This document shows, one piece after another, positions 36,765 to 46,930 of a stretch of 64,000 nt of DNA. Below the pieces are notes generated by a model. It was given only the letters and a program-made list of their open reading frames with translations, had not been told where the DNA came from and made no database searches. The stretch comes from Roseibium sp. HPY-6 (lineage in GTDB: Bacteria; Pseudomonadota; Alphaproteobacteria; Rhizobiales; Stappiaceae): positions 1,550,001 through 1,614,000 of the forward strand of contig NZ_JBEWCD010000002.1 of the NCBI RefSeq assembly GCF_040530035.1. Reading direction: 5' to 3'. How positions within the stretch are numbered: the stretch's first letter is position 1; every line of letters begins with the position of its first letter. Position numbers and translations under genes: made by a program.

Positions 36765-38021
36765 ATGAAAAAGCATCTTCTGGCCGCTGTCTCCGCGGCT
36801 GCATTCCTGTCGACCGGCGCTGCGTTCGCGTCGGACGGGCCCCTGAAAGTGGGTGTACTGGCAACGCTTGAGGGCACCTATACGGTCCTGGGCGAAGATG
36901 GCGTGCGCGGTCTGAAAACTGCAATGGCCGTCAAGGGTGAAAAGGCCGGCGGCCGAGATATCGAACTGATTATTCAGTCAACCGATGCGTCTCCGGACAG
37001 TGCTGTGCGCGGTGCGCGCAAGCTGGTGGAGCAGGACAAGGTCGATATTGTCATCGGTCCCCTTTCGGGATCTGAAGGCATCGCCATTCGTGATTATTCC
37101 AAGACACAGCCACAAGTCACGTTCCTGAACGGGATCTCCGGCGCGCAAGAGACAACTTACGTCACACCGTCCGATAACTTCTTCCGTTTCAACACGGACG
37201 GCGCCCAGTGGTCCGCGGGCCTTGGGGACTATGTGTTCAACGAAAAGGGTTGGAAATCCGTCGCAACGATCGGCGAGGACTATTCCTTCATCTATACGCA
37301 GGTCTTCGGCTTCGCGCTTGAATTCTGCCAGGCCGGCGGCGAAATCACCGAACGCTTCTGGGTTCCTCTCGGCACCAAGGATTTCGGCTCGATCATTGCA
37401 TCGCTTCCGGACGACGTTGACGCGATCTATCTCGGCCTGGGTGGCGGTGATGCCGTCAACTTCCTCAACCAGTATCAGCAGGCCGGTGGCGATGCCAACC
37501 TGATCGGCGGCTCGATCATGGTTGACGGCACGGTTCTCAATTCCAAGGGTGACGCGAAAAACGCGCTCATCGGCACACCTTCTGCCGGTCCGCAGGCAGA
37601 TACCTGGGACGATGCCAACTGGAAGGCCTATGTGAAGGCTTATCAGGACGCGTTCCCGCCGGATCAGCGGTTCCCGAGTCCGTCGCTTCTGGCGACCGGA
37701 TATTACAACGCCACCACGGCGGCGATGACGTGTCTAGACGAAGTCGGCGGTGACTTGTCCGACGGTCATGCCAAGTTCCGCGCATGCCTTTCCAACCTCG
37801 AACTGGACGCGCCGAACGGCAAGATAACACTTGATGGCAACCGCCAGGCGATTGGTGCCAATTTCGTGTCTGAAGTTGCAGAGCAGGAAGACGGTACGCT
37901 GGTCACCAAGCTCGTCGCGATCAAGGACAATGTTCCGCAAACGCTGGGCATTGATCCGGAAGTGTTTGCAAAGATCGGCCTCCCAAGCCGCGAAACGCCT
38001 GAGTGCAAGGCGTCTTACTGA
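36765..38021 (+). CDS. branched-chain-type ABC transporter substrate-binding protein
   Basis: This 418-residue periplasmic binding protein of the Peripla_BP_6/LivK class has a signal peptide (MKKHLLAAVSAAAFLSTGAAFA). Family features follow: LKVGVLATLEGTYTVLGEDGVRGL, VDIVIGPLSGSEGIAIRDY, FFRFNTDGAQW and DAIYLGLGGGDAVNFLNQYQQAG. The ATG at 36765 has GGGAGGAAC upstream. It is separated by the dehydrogenase genes from the LivHMGF genes at 41871-46928, but no other binding protein is present, so it is their probable partner. The ligand is unknown. Three cysteines near the C-terminus are notable. Confidence 0.9.
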   Translation: MKKHLLAAVSAAAFLSTGAAFASDGPLKVGVLATLEGTYTVLGEDGVRGLKTAMAVKGEKAGGRDIELIIQSTDASPDSAVRGARKLVEQDKVDIVIGPLSGSEGIAIRDYSKTQPQVTFLNGISGAQETTYVTPSDNFFRFNTDGAQWSAGLGDYVFNEKGWKSVATIGEDYSFIYTQVFGFALEFCQAGGEITERFWVPLGTKDFGSIIASLPDDVDAIYLGLGGGDAVNFLNQYQQAGGDANLIGGSIMVDGTVLNSKGDAKNALIGTPSAGPQADTWDDANWKAYVKAYQDAFPPDQRFPSPSLLATGYYNATTAAMTCLDEVGGDLSDGHAKFRACLSNLELDAPNGKITLDGNRQAIGANFVSEVAEQEDGTLVTKLVAIKDNVPQTLGIDPEVFAKIGLPSRETPECKASY

Positions 38022-38031
38022 CCGCAAAGTA

Positions 38032-38055
38032 CCGGGCGGCCTCGCCGCCGCCCGG
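38032..38055 (+). terminator. GC-rich hairpin after the binding-protein gene
   Basis: CCGGGCGGC and GCCGCCCGG form a 9-bp stem with a 6-base loop, 10 bases after the stop. There is no T-run. As in the urt and sit operons, it probably attenuates read-through into the next genes. Confidence 0.6.
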
Positions 38056-38104
38056 TTCACGTTCCAGGCCGCAGGCTGTCACAGCTTCTTCTTGAGATCT
38101 GGCC

Positions 38105-39253
38105 ATGACTTTGATCACATACGTCACGCGAGTGCACTTTGCCGATGGCGTTTTGGAAGAAGCGCTATGGTCGGAAGTGGAAGTCAATCGCAAGATCCGG
38201 CCGCTCATCGTAACCGACGAAACACACCTCAACAGCGAACTCTACGAGCGATTGCTTGCCGGACTGCCCGTCCGTACGTCAGTTGAAGTCATCAGTGATA
38301 TTCCCGAAATACCCAATGAACAGGCCGCGCGCCGCGTTGCCGAGACTTTTGAGTCGACCGGTCGCGATCTGCTGATTGCCTTTGGCCGCAATACGGCGAT
38401 CGATCTGGCGAAAATCTCGCGCATCTCGATTGCGCATGACGCTCCGCTGGAGACCTTTTCCTATGCCACCGGCGGTTCCCGCAGAATCGGGGACAGTTTG
38501 CCGGATCTTTACGCGGTTCCCGGCATTCAGGGGTTCGGATCCGCGGTGAGTGCGCACGCGCCTGTCGTTCTGATGGACGGTGAACGCACCCGGCTGATGT
38601 GCAAGAAACTTGTGCCCACCGTCACGATCTGCGACCCTACGCTGACCTTGGGGGCGAGCCCCATTGAAAGCGCAAGTGCAGGCGCGGATGCTCTTGGCCG
38701 GTGTGTCGAAGCCTATCTGTCGCCCGGCTATAACCCGCCGGCGGACGGTATCGCCCTCGATGGGCTGGGCCGGGTTCTCGCCAATCTTCATTCTGTGCTG
38801 GAAAATGACAGCGTAACCGCGCGCCGGGAAATGATGGCCGCAAGTCTGAATGGCGCGCTGGCGCTTCAAAAGGGACTTGGAACCATTCACGCCATCGGGT
38901 GTGCGCTGGAAACCGTCGTGAAACGGCGTCTCGATCCGGGCGCCCTGAGCCGCCTGTTGCTTCCTGCTGTCCTGCAATTCAACGCGGATGCTGCGCGCGA
39001 CAAGTTCATGACCTTGCAAAACCTCTTCAGTCCGGGAGGAGGCGGTACGCCCGCGAGCAGTGTCACGGAGTTTCTTCAGGCGTTACCGCTCCCGGGAAGC
39101 CTTGCGGAGATGGGCATTGGCGAAGAAGAACTTCGGATTGCCGCAGATCTTGCCGCATCCGATCTCGCGGCCGTGCGGAGCCCGCGTGCGCTCAGCAGCT
39201 CAAGCCTGTTTTCGATCATGAAATCTGTCCACCTGGAAAACCGGGTCGCCTGA
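38105..39253 (+). CDS. iron-containing alcohol dehydrogenase-like protein with lost metal ligands
   Basis: This 382-residue protein has the iron-ADH/DHQS fold outline: a nucleotide-binding half (LLIAFGRNTAIDLAK, YAVPGIQGFGSAV) and a helical half (SAGADALGRCVEAYLSPGYNPPADGIAL, KGLGTIHAIGCALE, LLLPAVLQFNADAARDKF). Of the four usual metal ligands (Asp, His, His, His), Asp195 and His262 remain. The His after DAL is Arg199, and the last His is Gly279. The GGGS loop that binds NAD phosphates reads GRNT. It may use another cofactor or be non-catalytic. The downstream aldehyde dehydrogenase gene begins inside its stop (TGATG). Confidence 0.8.
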   Translation: MTLITYVTRVHFADGVLEEALWSEVEVNRKIRPLIVTDETHLNSELYERLLAGLPVRTSVEVISDIPEIPNEQAARRVAETFESTGRDLLIAFGRNTAIDLAKISRISIAHDAPLETFSYATGGSRRIGDSLPDLYAVPGIQGFGSAVSAHAPVVLMDGERTRLMCKKLVPTVTICDPTLTLGASPIESASAGADALGRCVEAYLSPGYNPPADGIALDGLGRVLANLHSVLENDSVTARREMMAASLNGALALQKGLGTIHAIGCALETVVKRRLDPGALSRLLLPAVLQFNADAARDKFMTLQNLFSPGGGGTPASSVTEFLQALPLPGSLAEMGIGEEELRIAADLAASDLAAVRSPRALSSSSLFSIMKSVHLENRVA

Positions 39254-40683
39254 TGAAACCTTTGCTTATCAATGGGGAATGGGTGACGTCCGCAAGCGCT
39301 GCGGAAAACCGGAACCCTTCCGACACAAGTGACGTCATCGACCTTTATGCCCATGCCGGTGTTCCCGAGACACAGGCAGCGATCGAAGCAGCGGTTGCGG
39401 CAGCCCCCGGATGGGCTGAGACCACACCCCAGGAACGGTTCGTGATCCTGAACAGGACTGCGGATGAACTGACTGCCCGCAAGCAGGAAATCGGCACTTT
39501 GCTGTCGCGCGAAGAGGGGAAAACGCTTCGCGAAGGCATTCTGGAAACGGACCGCGCCGCGAACATTTTCCGTTTCTTTGCCGGGGAATGCGTCCGCCAG
39601 ACGGGCGACCTGATCCGTTCGGTGCGCCCCGGAATAGATGTTGAGGTGACACGGGAACCTCTGGGCGTTGTCGGTATTATTACACCCTGGAATTTCCCGA
39701 TCGCCATCCCGTCCTGGAAAATTGCGCCGGCGCTATGCCATGGCAACGCCGTCGTATTCAAGCCGGCTGAACTGGTGCCGGGTTGCGCGTGGGTTCTGGC
39801 GGACATTCTCAAAAGGGCCGGGCTTCCCGATGGCGTTTTGAACCTGGTGACCGGAAAAGGGTCGGTTGTCGGTCAAACGATGCTCGACGCGCCGCAGATC
39901 AACGGCATCACGTTTACCGGATCACAGGGCGTTGGTCACCGGGTCGCAGAGGCATGCCTCAAGCATCTCCGCAAGGTTCAGCTCGAAATGGGTGGCAAGA
40001 ACCCCCTGGTGGTGCTTGACGATGCGGATCTCGATCAGGCCGTGGAGGTTGCCGTCGATGGCGCATACTTCGCGACCGGGCAGCGCTGCACGGCCTCCTC
40101 GCGCCTGATTGTAACCGAAGGAATTTTCAGCCGTTTTGTGGAACGGCTGGTTGATAGGTGCAAGACCCTTCGCGTCGGGCACGCCCTTGCAGAAGGAACA
40201 GATGTTGGTCCTGTCGCAAGCGCTGATCAGCTTCAAACGGATCTGAAATACATCGATATCGGCCGGTCGCAGGGCGGTAATCTGCGTTGCGGTGGCGAGC
40301 TGCTGCGCCGAGAGACGGAGGGTTACTTTCTGCAGCCGGCGCTCTTTACCGATACGACCAACGACATGCGGATCAACACAGAGGAGGTCTTTGGACCCGT
40401 TGCTGCTGTGATCAGGGTGAAAGACTACGAAGAAGCTCTTTGGACTGCCAACGAAACCGACTTCGGACTGTGCTCGGGCATATGCACGACCAGCCTCAAA
40501 CACGCGGCACATTTCCGCAAGAACTCCAAGGCAGGCATGGTCATGGTCAACTTGCCCACCGCAGGCGTGGACTATCACGTTCCGTTTGGTGGCACGAAAG
40601 GATCAAGTTACGGGCCAAGGGAACAGGGCAGTTACGCGCGCGAGTTTTTCAGCACAGTAAAAACGGGATATGTGCGCGCCTGA
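39253..40683 (+). CDS. NAD(P)-dependent aldehyde dehydrogenase (semialdehyde dehydrogenase-like)
   Basis: This 476-residue aldehyde dehydrogenase superfamily enzyme has the Asn in ITPWNFPIAIPSWK, the NAD-binding TFTGSQGVGH, the general base Glu in QLEMGGKNP, and the catalytic Cys in FATGQRCTASSR. The ending VPFGGTKGSSYGPREQGSYAREFFSTVKTGYVRA resembles ketoglutarate-semialdehyde dehydrogenase-like members, but the substrate cannot be assigned. The ATG at 39253 overlaps the ADH-like stop; the frame extends upstream only as a shadow. It probably oxidises an aldehyde made in the catabolic locus. Confidence 0.88.
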   Translation: MKPLLINGEWVTSASAAENRNPSDTSDVIDLYAHAGVPETQAAIEAAVAAAPGWAETTPQERFVILNRTADELTARKQEIGTLLSREEGKTLREGILETDRAANIFRFFAGECVRQTGDLIRSVRPGIDVEVTREPLGVVGIITPWNFPIAIPSWKIAPALCHGNAVVFKPAELVPGCAWVLADILKRAGLPDGVLNLVTGKGSVVGQTMLDAPQINGITFTGSQGVGHRVAEACLKHLRKVQLEMGGKNPLVVLDDADLDQAVEVAVDGAYFATGQRCTASSRLIVTEGIFSRFVERLVDRCKTLRVGHALAEGTDVGPVASADQLQTDLKYIDIGRSQGGNLRCGGELLRRETEGYFLQPALFTDTTNDMRINTEEVFGPVAAVIRVKDYEEALWTANETDFGLCSGICTTSLKHAAHFRKNSKAGMVMVNLPTAGVDYHVPFGGTKGSSYGPREQGSYAREFFSTVKTGYVRA

Positions 40684-40832
40684 CTACTGCAATGCAGCAT
40701 GAATTTCAGTCTGATTTCGTAACTCTAAGTCTCTTTGTGAGGCGCTTTGTCTTGCAAATAAGCAATTTTACGAGGTTTAATTCAGGAAACAAAAAATAAA
40801 ACGGCCGCGATAATCCTCGGGAGGAGGGGACT

Positions 40833-41666
40833 ATGAGCGAAGCGATATCCGTTCACCACGGTGAATTCGGGCGCGCAGCTCTTTATAAGCTGGATAAGCC
40901 AATCATCACGCATGCCCACCGGGAAGGGCATCTCATCTTCTACCTGAGCGGAGCGGAAGCAAAGGTCAGTGTTTCGGGGCGCTGGATTGCCGCGGACAAG
41001 AATACCGCCGTGGCCGTAAGTCCATGGGAGCAGCACAGCTTCCATCTGAAGGACAAGTATCCGGCAGAAGCATGTCTTTGCCTTGTCCTCTACATCAAGC
41101 CGATCTGGTTTCTAGAAAACAGCCAATCCGCTGAATTCGCTTTGAATTTCGGAAGATCCTTTATCTCCATGACGCCTGATGTCTCCAATTGGGTCAAGCG
41201 TCTGACATCGCTGCTTCTGGATGGCGGCAATGAACATCTGTTCGACGGATATCTCTACCGCACAACGTTACAGTGCTTCGAGCAATCCTGGCGGCATGCT
41301 GACCGCAATTCGGTTTTGAGCGACAGTCGTCATCGCTTCACCGACTACAGGGTGCGCCGGTCGCTCAGACTGATGCAGGAAAACTATACGGAAGAAGTTG
41401 AAGTCGAGTGGCTGGCACGTGAGGTCGGCTTGTCGCGTCCCCATTTCTTCAAGCTTTTCAAGAAGCAAATGGGCATCACGCCCAATCTGTATCTGAACAC
41501 GCTGCGTGCGGAACAGGCCATTTCCGATCTCATGACGACTGACAAGTCGGTTACTGAAATCAGCTATGATCTTGGCTTTTCCTCACAGGCGAGCTTCACA
41601 AGGTTCTTCTCTTCGAACGTCGGCATTCCGCCAAGCGATTACCGCCGTGTGGCTCACGTCACTTGA
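40833..41666 (+). CDS. AraC-family transcriptional regulator
   Basis: This 277-residue regulator has an N-terminal cupin-like sensing domain (THAHREGHLIFYLSGAEAKVSVSGRW, VSPWEQHSF) and a C-terminal double helix-turn-helix (VEWLAREVGLSRPHFFKLFKKQMGITPNLYL, VTEISYDLGFSSQASFTRFFSSNVG). The ribosome site GGGAGGAGGGG precedes the ATG. It sits between the dehydrogenase pair and the LivH gene, so it is the likely effector-responsive activator of the whole catabolic locus. The inducer is unknown. Confidence 0.92.
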   Translation: MSEAISVHHGEFGRAALYKLDKPIITHAHREGHLIFYLSGAEAKVSVSGRWIAADKNTAVAVSPWEQHSFHLKDKYPAEACLCLVLYIKPIWFLENSQSAEFALNFGRSFISMTPDVSNWVKRLTSLLLDGGNEHLFDGYLYRTTLQCFEQSWRHADRNSVLSDSRHRFTDYRVRRSLRLMQENYTEEVEVEWLAREVGLSRPHFFKLFKKQMGITPNLYLNTLRAEQAISDLMTTDKSVTEISYDLGFSSQASFTRFFSSNVGIPPSDYRRVAHVT

Positions 41667-41870
41667 GCGGTCCGGCCGGTAGCCGGCGGATCTCAATTAT
41701 GCCGATGATAGGCCAACAGAGAAGACTATCGGGTACGTCGAATCCGGAGCTTCGCACTTAGCCTTTCCTAAAGCCAACGACTTGAGTGTCGAACGCGCTA
41801 TGGGAGGGCGTCGCAAGATGCGACATGACTTTGTCGGTCAGACAACCGGTGAAGGATGCAGGAGCTTCGC

Positions 41871-42884
41871 ATGAGGGACTTCGCATCAAAGCATCCGGTC
41901 TGGACGATCATCATACTGCTGGCAGTTGCGGTCTTCATTTGGCTGATCTTTGCCGTATGGCCGAAAGAGCTTGTAGATGTCATCGGCCGCAAGAAGGTGT
42001 TCCTGAACGCTGTCTTCAACGGCATCACACTCGGTGGTCTCTATTTCCTTGTGGCCAGCGGCTTTACTTTGATTTTCGGCCTGATGCGCAACGTCAATCT
42101 GGCCCACGGCTCGCTTTATCTGCTCGGCGGATACATCGGCTATTTCGTCGCCAGTTCCACCGGCTACTGGCTTCTTGCCTTTCCCGTTGCCTTTGTTCTC
42201 GTCGCGATCGTCGGCATCTTCATGCAGATATTCATCTTCCGCCGGATGGAAGGTCAGGATCTCAGGCAAACGCTCGTCACGATCGGTATTTCCATCGTCA
42301 TGGCGGACCTGATGCTCTGGGGGTTCGGCGGAGATTTCTACAATATCTCCCCACCCAGCTGGCTGAGTGGACCAATGGAAACACTGCTGGTGACGGGCGT
42401 GAAGCGCTCGTCGGGCGAACTGATTTACCTGAAGTATCCGGTGGTCAGGGTGGTGATTTTTTTGGCTTCGGTCGTCATCGGCGTCGCCATGTGGCTGATC
42501 CTCAACCGGACACAGATCGGCATGATGATCCGGGCCGGTGTCGATGATCGTGACATGCTGTCGGCGACCGGCGCGCGCATTCAGCTGGTCTTTGTCGGCG
42601 TCTTTGCCTTCGGCGCAGGTCTTGCCGGGATTGCGGGCGTTGTTGGAGGCACGTTCCAGTCCGTCGCCCCGGGAGAAGACATCAGGTTTCTCCTGGCTTC
42701 GCTTGTCGTCGTCATTGTCGGCGGCATGGGCTCGATCACTGGCGCCGCCCTTGGTGCACTTCTGATCGGCCTCGCGGAACAATTCGGCTCGGTTTACTTC
42801 CCGACTTATGCGGTCGTGCTCACATTCCTGATCATGGTTCTGGTGCTAGCCTTCCGTCCTCAGGGCCTTATGGGAAGGTCGTGA
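41871..42884 (+). CDS. branched-chain-type ABC permease LivH-like
   Basis: This 337-residue inner-membrane permease of the LivH class shows FNGITLGGLYFLVASGFTLIFGLMRNVNLAHGSLYLLGGYIGYF and, later, the EAA-like ARAGVDDRDMLSATG region and FGAGLAGIAGVVGG. Start ATG 41871 is chosen for AGGAG 6 bases upstream, over an in-frame ATG at 41856. It lies 204 bases after the AraC gene and 3 bases before the second permease. The substrate is presumed to be the compound handled by the downstream enzymes. Confidence 0.92.
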   Translation: MRDFASKHPVWTIIILLAVAVFIWLIFAVWPKELVDVIGRKKVFLNAVFNGITLGGLYFLVASGFTLIFGLMRNVNLAHGSLYLLGGYIGYFVASSTGYWLLAFPVAFVLVAIVGIFMQIFIFRRMEGQDLRQTLVTIGISIVMADLMLWGFGGDFYNISPPSWLSGPMETLLVTGVKRSSGELIYLKYPVVRVVIFLASVVIGVAMWLILNRTQIGMMIRAGVDDRDMLSATGARIQLVFVGVFAFGAGLAGIAGVVGGTFQSVAPGEDIRFLLASLVVVIVGGMGSITGAALGALLIGLAEQFGSVYFPTYAVVLTFLIMVLVLAFRPQGLMGRS

Positions 42885-42887
42885 TCC

Positions 42888-43955
42888 ATGGCGTTGGTTG
42901 AAGGCACCCCGGCAAACAAGGTGCGCGATGCACGTGAGCGGGACTGGTTCGAGCGGATCCCGGCGGGTTATTGGGTTGTCTGCATAGCCCTGTTGATCAT
43001 GCCGGCCTTCGCAAGCGAGTTCACGCTTTACCAGGTGTTCGGTTGGTCGTTCATTCTCGGCATGATCTCGCTCAGCCTGATGTTCCTCGGCGGTTATGGC
43101 GGGATGGTAAGCCTCGTGCAGATGTCAGTGGCGGGCCTCGCCGGCTACATGGTCGCGATCTTTGGCGATAGTGCGATCACGGATATCAGTCTGGGCTGGC
43201 CCTGGTACATCGCCATTCCCCTTGCGTTGATGGTTGCGATCGTGTTCGGCACGATCGTCGGTTCGCTCGCCGTGCGCACCGAAGGTATCTACACGATCAT
43301 GATCACGCTCGCGGTGGCAGCGGCGTTCTTCTACTTCACGCGTCAGAACTACGCCGTCTTCAACGGGTTTTCCGGATTTAACGGAGTGTTGCCACCAAAT
43401 CTGTTCGGCGTTGATTGGCGGCAGAGTATTCCGTTTTACTACCTGACACTGTTCTGGGCGGCAGTTTCGTATTTTGCAGTGCTCTACATATCGCGCGCTC
43501 CCTTCGGTCTTGCGTTGCAAGGCGTGCGCGACAATCCCCGCAGGATGGCGGCGCTCGGCTACAACGTGAACGCCCACCGGATCGCGGCCTATGCCTTCGC
43601 TGCACTGATCGCCGGAACCGGCGGCATTTTGCTGACCTGGCAATCCGCCCAGATCTCCCCTGGAACGGCCGGGATCGGTCCTGCCATCGATATTCTCGTG
43701 ATTGCGGTCATCGGCGGAATGAGCCGCCCGATCGGACCGTTCATCGGCGCGTTCATCTACGTGCTCCTGAAAACTTTTGCCATCGACGTGTTGCTGTCGG
43801 TCGGCCTGAGCGGCGAACGGTTTCAGCTGCTGATCGGGCTTGGTTTCCTGGCGATCGTCTTCTTTTCACCTGACGGCTTGCTGGGGCTATGGGATCGTTG
43901 GCAGGAATACCGCAAGCGCGATCCCCTTCTGGACAGAAGTGAGGATCGCCTGTGA
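42888..43955 (+). CDS. branched-chain-type ABC permease LivM-like
   Basis: This 355-residue LivM-class permease has about ten helices. It contains FLGGYGGMVSLVQMSVAGLAGYMVAIFG near the N-terminus, the coupling loop APFGLALQGVRDNPRRMAALGYNVNAHR and a C-terminal FFSPDGLLGLWDRW. It overlaps the following ATPase gene by 4 bases. It works as a heterodimer with the LivH-like protein. Confidence 0.92.
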   Translation: MALVEGTPANKVRDARERDWFERIPAGYWVVCIALLIMPAFASEFTLYQVFGWSFILGMISLSLMFLGGYGGMVSLVQMSVAGLAGYMVAIFGDSAITDISLGWPWYIAIPLALMVAIVFGTIVGSLAVRTEGIYTIMITLAVAAAFFYFTRQNYAVFNGFSGFNGVLPPNLFGVDWRQSIPFYYLTLFWAAVSYFAVLYISRAPFGLALQGVRDNPRRMAALGYNVNAHRIAAYAFAALIAGTGGILLTWQSAQISPGTAGIGPAIDILVIAVIGGMSRPIGPFIGAFIYVLLKTFAIDVLLSVGLSGERFQLLIGLGFLAIVFFSPDGLLGLWDRWQEYRKRDPLLDRSEDRL

Positions 43956-44767
43956 CGCTCCTCGACGCCCCCAGCACATCTGTCTCTGACCGGCTGAGTG
44001 TTACCGGAACGGCGAATGCGCTGGAGTTGCGCGGCGTCAGCAAGCTGTTTGGCGCATTGACCGCACTCTCTGATATCGACCTGATCGTCAAGCCCGGCGA
44101 ACGGCGCGCGGTGCTGGGGTCGAATGGCGCCGGAAAAACCACATTGTTCAATTGCATCACGGGAGACTTCGCGCCGACAACGGGCTCGATCCGGTTTTTC
44201 GGTGAGGAAGTGGCTGCGTTCCCGGCACAGGAGCGCATTCGGCGCGGACTGCGCAGGACTTACCAGATCTCGCTTCTGTTCACCGGCCTTTCGGTTCTCG
44301 ACAACGTCTATCTCGCGTGCTGCGGTGTCTCACGCGGACGGTTCTCGTTCATTCGACCCCGCCGGGACGATGCGCTGATGGCGAGCGCCGAGAACCTTGT
44401 GCATGTGGTGCATCTGGATGAATCGCGGGACACCAAGGTTTCGGAACTCTCGTACGGACAGCAAAGGCAATTGGAAATCGCCATGGCGCTGTCCGGAGCA
44501 CCGCGGTTCATTCTCTTTGACGAACCTGCGGCCGGGCTCTCGCCGACAGAGCGGCAGGAGCTTATCGAAATTCTGACCGGATTGCCCGGGCACATGGGTT
44601 TCATCATCATCGAACACGACATGGATGTCGCCCTGCGCGTCGCTGAGTCAGTCACGATGATGCATAACGGCCGGATCTTCAAAGAGGGCAAACCGGCAGA
44701 AATCGAAGACGACGAGGAAGTACAGGCGCTCTATCTGGGCGGAGAGGAGGGGCTTGGCCATGGCTGA
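43952..44767 (+). CDS. ABC transporter ATP-binding protein LivG-like
   Basis: This 271-residue ATPase has Walker [14 protein letters not shown], signature [15 protein letters not shown], Walker [16 protein letters not shown] and H-loop [11 protein letters not shown]. The N-terminal 25 residues precede the usual LivG start, so a start slightly downstream is possible, though the 4-base overlap with the permease supports the one given. Its 3' end overlaps the LivF-Tm-1 gene by 8 bases. Confidence 0.92.
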   Translation: MTLLDAPSTSVSDRLSVTGTANALELRGVSKLFGALTALSDIDLIVKPGERRAVLGSNGAGKTTLFNCITGDFAPTTGSIRFFGEEVAAFPAQERIRRGLRRTYQISLLFTGLSVLDNVYLACCGVSRGRFSFIRPRRDDALMASAENLVHVVHLDESRDTKVSELSYGQQRQLEIAMALSGAPRFILFDEPAAGLSPTERQELIEILTGLPGHMGFIIIEHDMDVALRVAESVTMMHNGRIFKEGKPAEIEDDEEVQALYLGGEEGLGHG

Positions 44768-46928
44768 CCGTTCATCCCCCGCCTTGGAGATCAAGGATCT
44801 CAACGTTTTCTATGGTCAGTCGCACGCACTCCAAGGCGTCAATCTGACGCTTGACCATGGCGTCCTGTCCGTTGTCGGGCGCAACGGTATGGGCAAGACG
44901 ACGACTTGCAAGGCAATCATGGGTCTCGTCCCTGTTGCGTCCGGTTCAATCAGCCTGTCCGGTCGCAATCTGTCGGGGCTCGGTCCTGCAGAAATCGCGC
45001 GTCTCGGTATTGGATATGTGCCGCAGGGGCGGCGTCTTTGGAGATCGCTGACCGTCGACGAACACCTGAAACTGGTTGCAAGGCGTGGTGGTGCCTGGAC
45101 ACCGGAGCGGGTCTATTCAGTCTTCCCCAGACTGGCGGAGCGGCGCAGCAACGGCGGCGCACAGCTCTCGGGCGGTGAACAGCAGATGCTGGCGATCGGC
45201 CGGGCCCTGCTGCTCAATCCGAGACTATTGGTCATGGATGAGCCCACGGAAGGGCTTGCGCCCGTGATCGTCAATCAGGTCGCCGAGATGCTGGTTCGCC
45301 TTGGCGAAGAAGGCGATATCGACGTTCTGGTGATTGAGCAGAATATAGGTGTTGCTTGCGCGGTTGCCGATCAGGTCGCGATCATGGTCAATGGCCGCAT
45401 CAACCGCATCTTGCCGTCGTCCCAACTGGCGTCCGATCGGGACCTGCAACAGGCTCTCCTGGGTGTCGGTCGCCATGCCCACGACGAAACACCGGTTCCG
45501 GTTCGCGATCAGGAGCCGGATCAGGCCGTGCCGTCATCACCGCATGTCCAACGGATCTACCTCTCCAACCCGAAAACGCCGACACGCTGGTCGCGGCCTG
45601 TGCCCGTCCGTGTCATTGAAAACACCTCCCGGACAAGCACGTCTGTGGCCGCGACGGCACAACAGAATGTCACGCCGCTCTATGCACAGCGGACATCCGG
45701 TGGAGCAATGGTCTATGTCGCCGGAACGCTCGACACCAAGGGCGAGGAACTGCGCTACATTCGCGATGTGCTGAAAGCCGAGGACCTGACGGTTCGCCTT
45801 GTGGACTTGTCGACTAGCGGGAAACCGTCCGGCGCGGAAGTCCCGCCACACGCGGTCGCTGCCTTTCACCCACGTGGCGCCAATGGTGTCTTCACCGGCG
45901 ACCGGGGTACCGCGGTTGCCGGCATGACCCTCGCTTTTGAGCGATGGATGCGGGCGCAGACCGATGTAGCGGGTGTCATTTCCGCGGGCGGTTCCGGCGG
46001 CACGGCGCTTGTGAGCCCAGCCATGCGGGCGCTTCCGGTCGGCATCCCGAAGGTGATCGTATCTACGGTCGCCAGCGGCAACGTGGAACAATATGTCGGC
46101 CCGTCCGATATCATAATGCTGCACTCGGTTGCGGACGTGCAGGGACTGAATTCGATCACCCGGGAAGTCCTCGGCAACGGGGCCGGTGCGCTTGCAGGGG
46201 CAGTGCGCGCCCGCAAGAAGCGCAAGCCGGTCCAGAACGCCAAGCCTGCAATCGGCTTGACCATGTTCGGCGTGACCACCCCATGCGTTCAGCAAGTGAC
46301 GGCTGCGCTCGAGAGTGATTTCGACTGCCTGGTTTTCCACGCCACCGGCGTCGGCGGGCGTTCCATGGAGAAGCTTATGGACAGCGGCATGCTGTCAGCC
46401 GTTATCGATCTCACGACAACGGAAATCTGCGACATGGTCGCCGGTGGTGTTTTCGCTGCGAACGAAGACAGGTTCGGCGCATCGATCCGGGCAGGCCTTC
46501 CCTATATCGGAGCATGCGGCGCGCTCGACATGGTCAATTTCAATGCGCCCGAAACAGTGCCTGAAAAATATCGCAGCCGGCTTTTCTACGAGCACAATCC
46601 GCAGATCACGCTGATGCGCACGACCGTCGATGAGAATATCGAAATGGGCCGCTTTATCGGATCGCGGCTCAACGAGATGACAGGTCCCGTGCGGTTCTTC
46701 CTGCCGGAAGGCGGAGTTTCTCTGCTGGATGCACCTGGCATGGCCTTCCACGACCCGGCCGCCGACGAGGCCCTTTTCCGATCTCTCGAAGACACCGTCC
46801 GTCAGACCAGCGAACGCAGGCTGATCAGGGTACCCCACAACATCAACGACCCGGAATTTGCCGACCTGATCGTCGAAACCTTCCGCGGCTTCCATTCCAG
46901 CCGGCGCAGCCGTGCAGCAGGAGACTGA
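44760..46928 (+). CDS. LivF-type ABC ATPase fused to a Tm-1-like (UPF0261) domain
   Basis: A 722-residue fusion. Residues about 5-240 are a complete LivF ATPase: Walker [14 protein letters not shown], signature [16 protein letters not shown], Walker [15 protein letters not shown] Pro/Thr/Arg-rich linker covers about 245-315. Residues about 318-720 form a UPF0261/Tm-1-like domain: [64 protein letters not shown] and [16 protein letters not shown]. The ATG at 44760 is chosen for the upstream GGAGAGGAGG. The next gene encodes the TIM barrel that forms the second half of plant Tm-1 proteins. The biochemical role is unknown. Confidence 0.9.
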   Translation: MADRSSPALEIKDLNVFYGQSHALQGVNLTLDHGVLSVVGRNGMGKTTTCKAIMGLVPVASGSISLSGRNLSGLGPAEIARLGIGYVPQGRRLWRSLTVDEHLKLVARRGGAWTPERVYSVFPRLAERRSNGGAQLSGGEQQMLAIGRALLLNPRLLVMDEPTEGLAPVIVNQVAEMLVRLGEEGDIDVLVIEQNIGVACAVADQVAIMVNGRINRILPSSQLASDRDLQQALLGVGRHAHDETPVPVRDQEPDQAVPSSPHVQRIYLSNPKTPTRWSRPVPVRVIENTSRTSTSVAATAQQNVTPLYAQRTSGGAMVYVAGTLDTKGEELRYIRDVLKAEDLTVRLVDLSTSGKPSGAEVPPHAVAAFHPRGANGVFTGDRGTAVAGMTLAFERWMRAQTDVAGVISAGGSGGTALVSPAMRALPVGIPKVIVSTVASGNVEQYVGPSDIIMLHSVADVQGLNSITREVLGNGAGALAGAVRARKKRKPVQNAKPAIGLTMFGVTTPCVQQVTAALESDFDCLVFHATGVGGRSMEKLMDSGMLSAVIDLTTTEICDMVAGGVFAANEDRFGASIRAGLPYIGACGALDMVNFNAPETVPEKYRSRLFYEHNPQITLMRTTVDENIEMGRFIGSRLNEMTGPVRFFLPEGGVSLLDAPGMAFHDPAADEALFRSLEDTVRQTSERRLIRVPHNINDPEFADLIVETFRGFHSSRRSRAAGD

Positions 46929-46930
46929 CC

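Noticed and set aside
38899..39252. N-terminal extension of the aldehyde dehydrogenase frame
   Set aside because: This stretch overlaps the ADH-like gene in another frame and has no family resemblance; the ATG at 39253 fits the family start.
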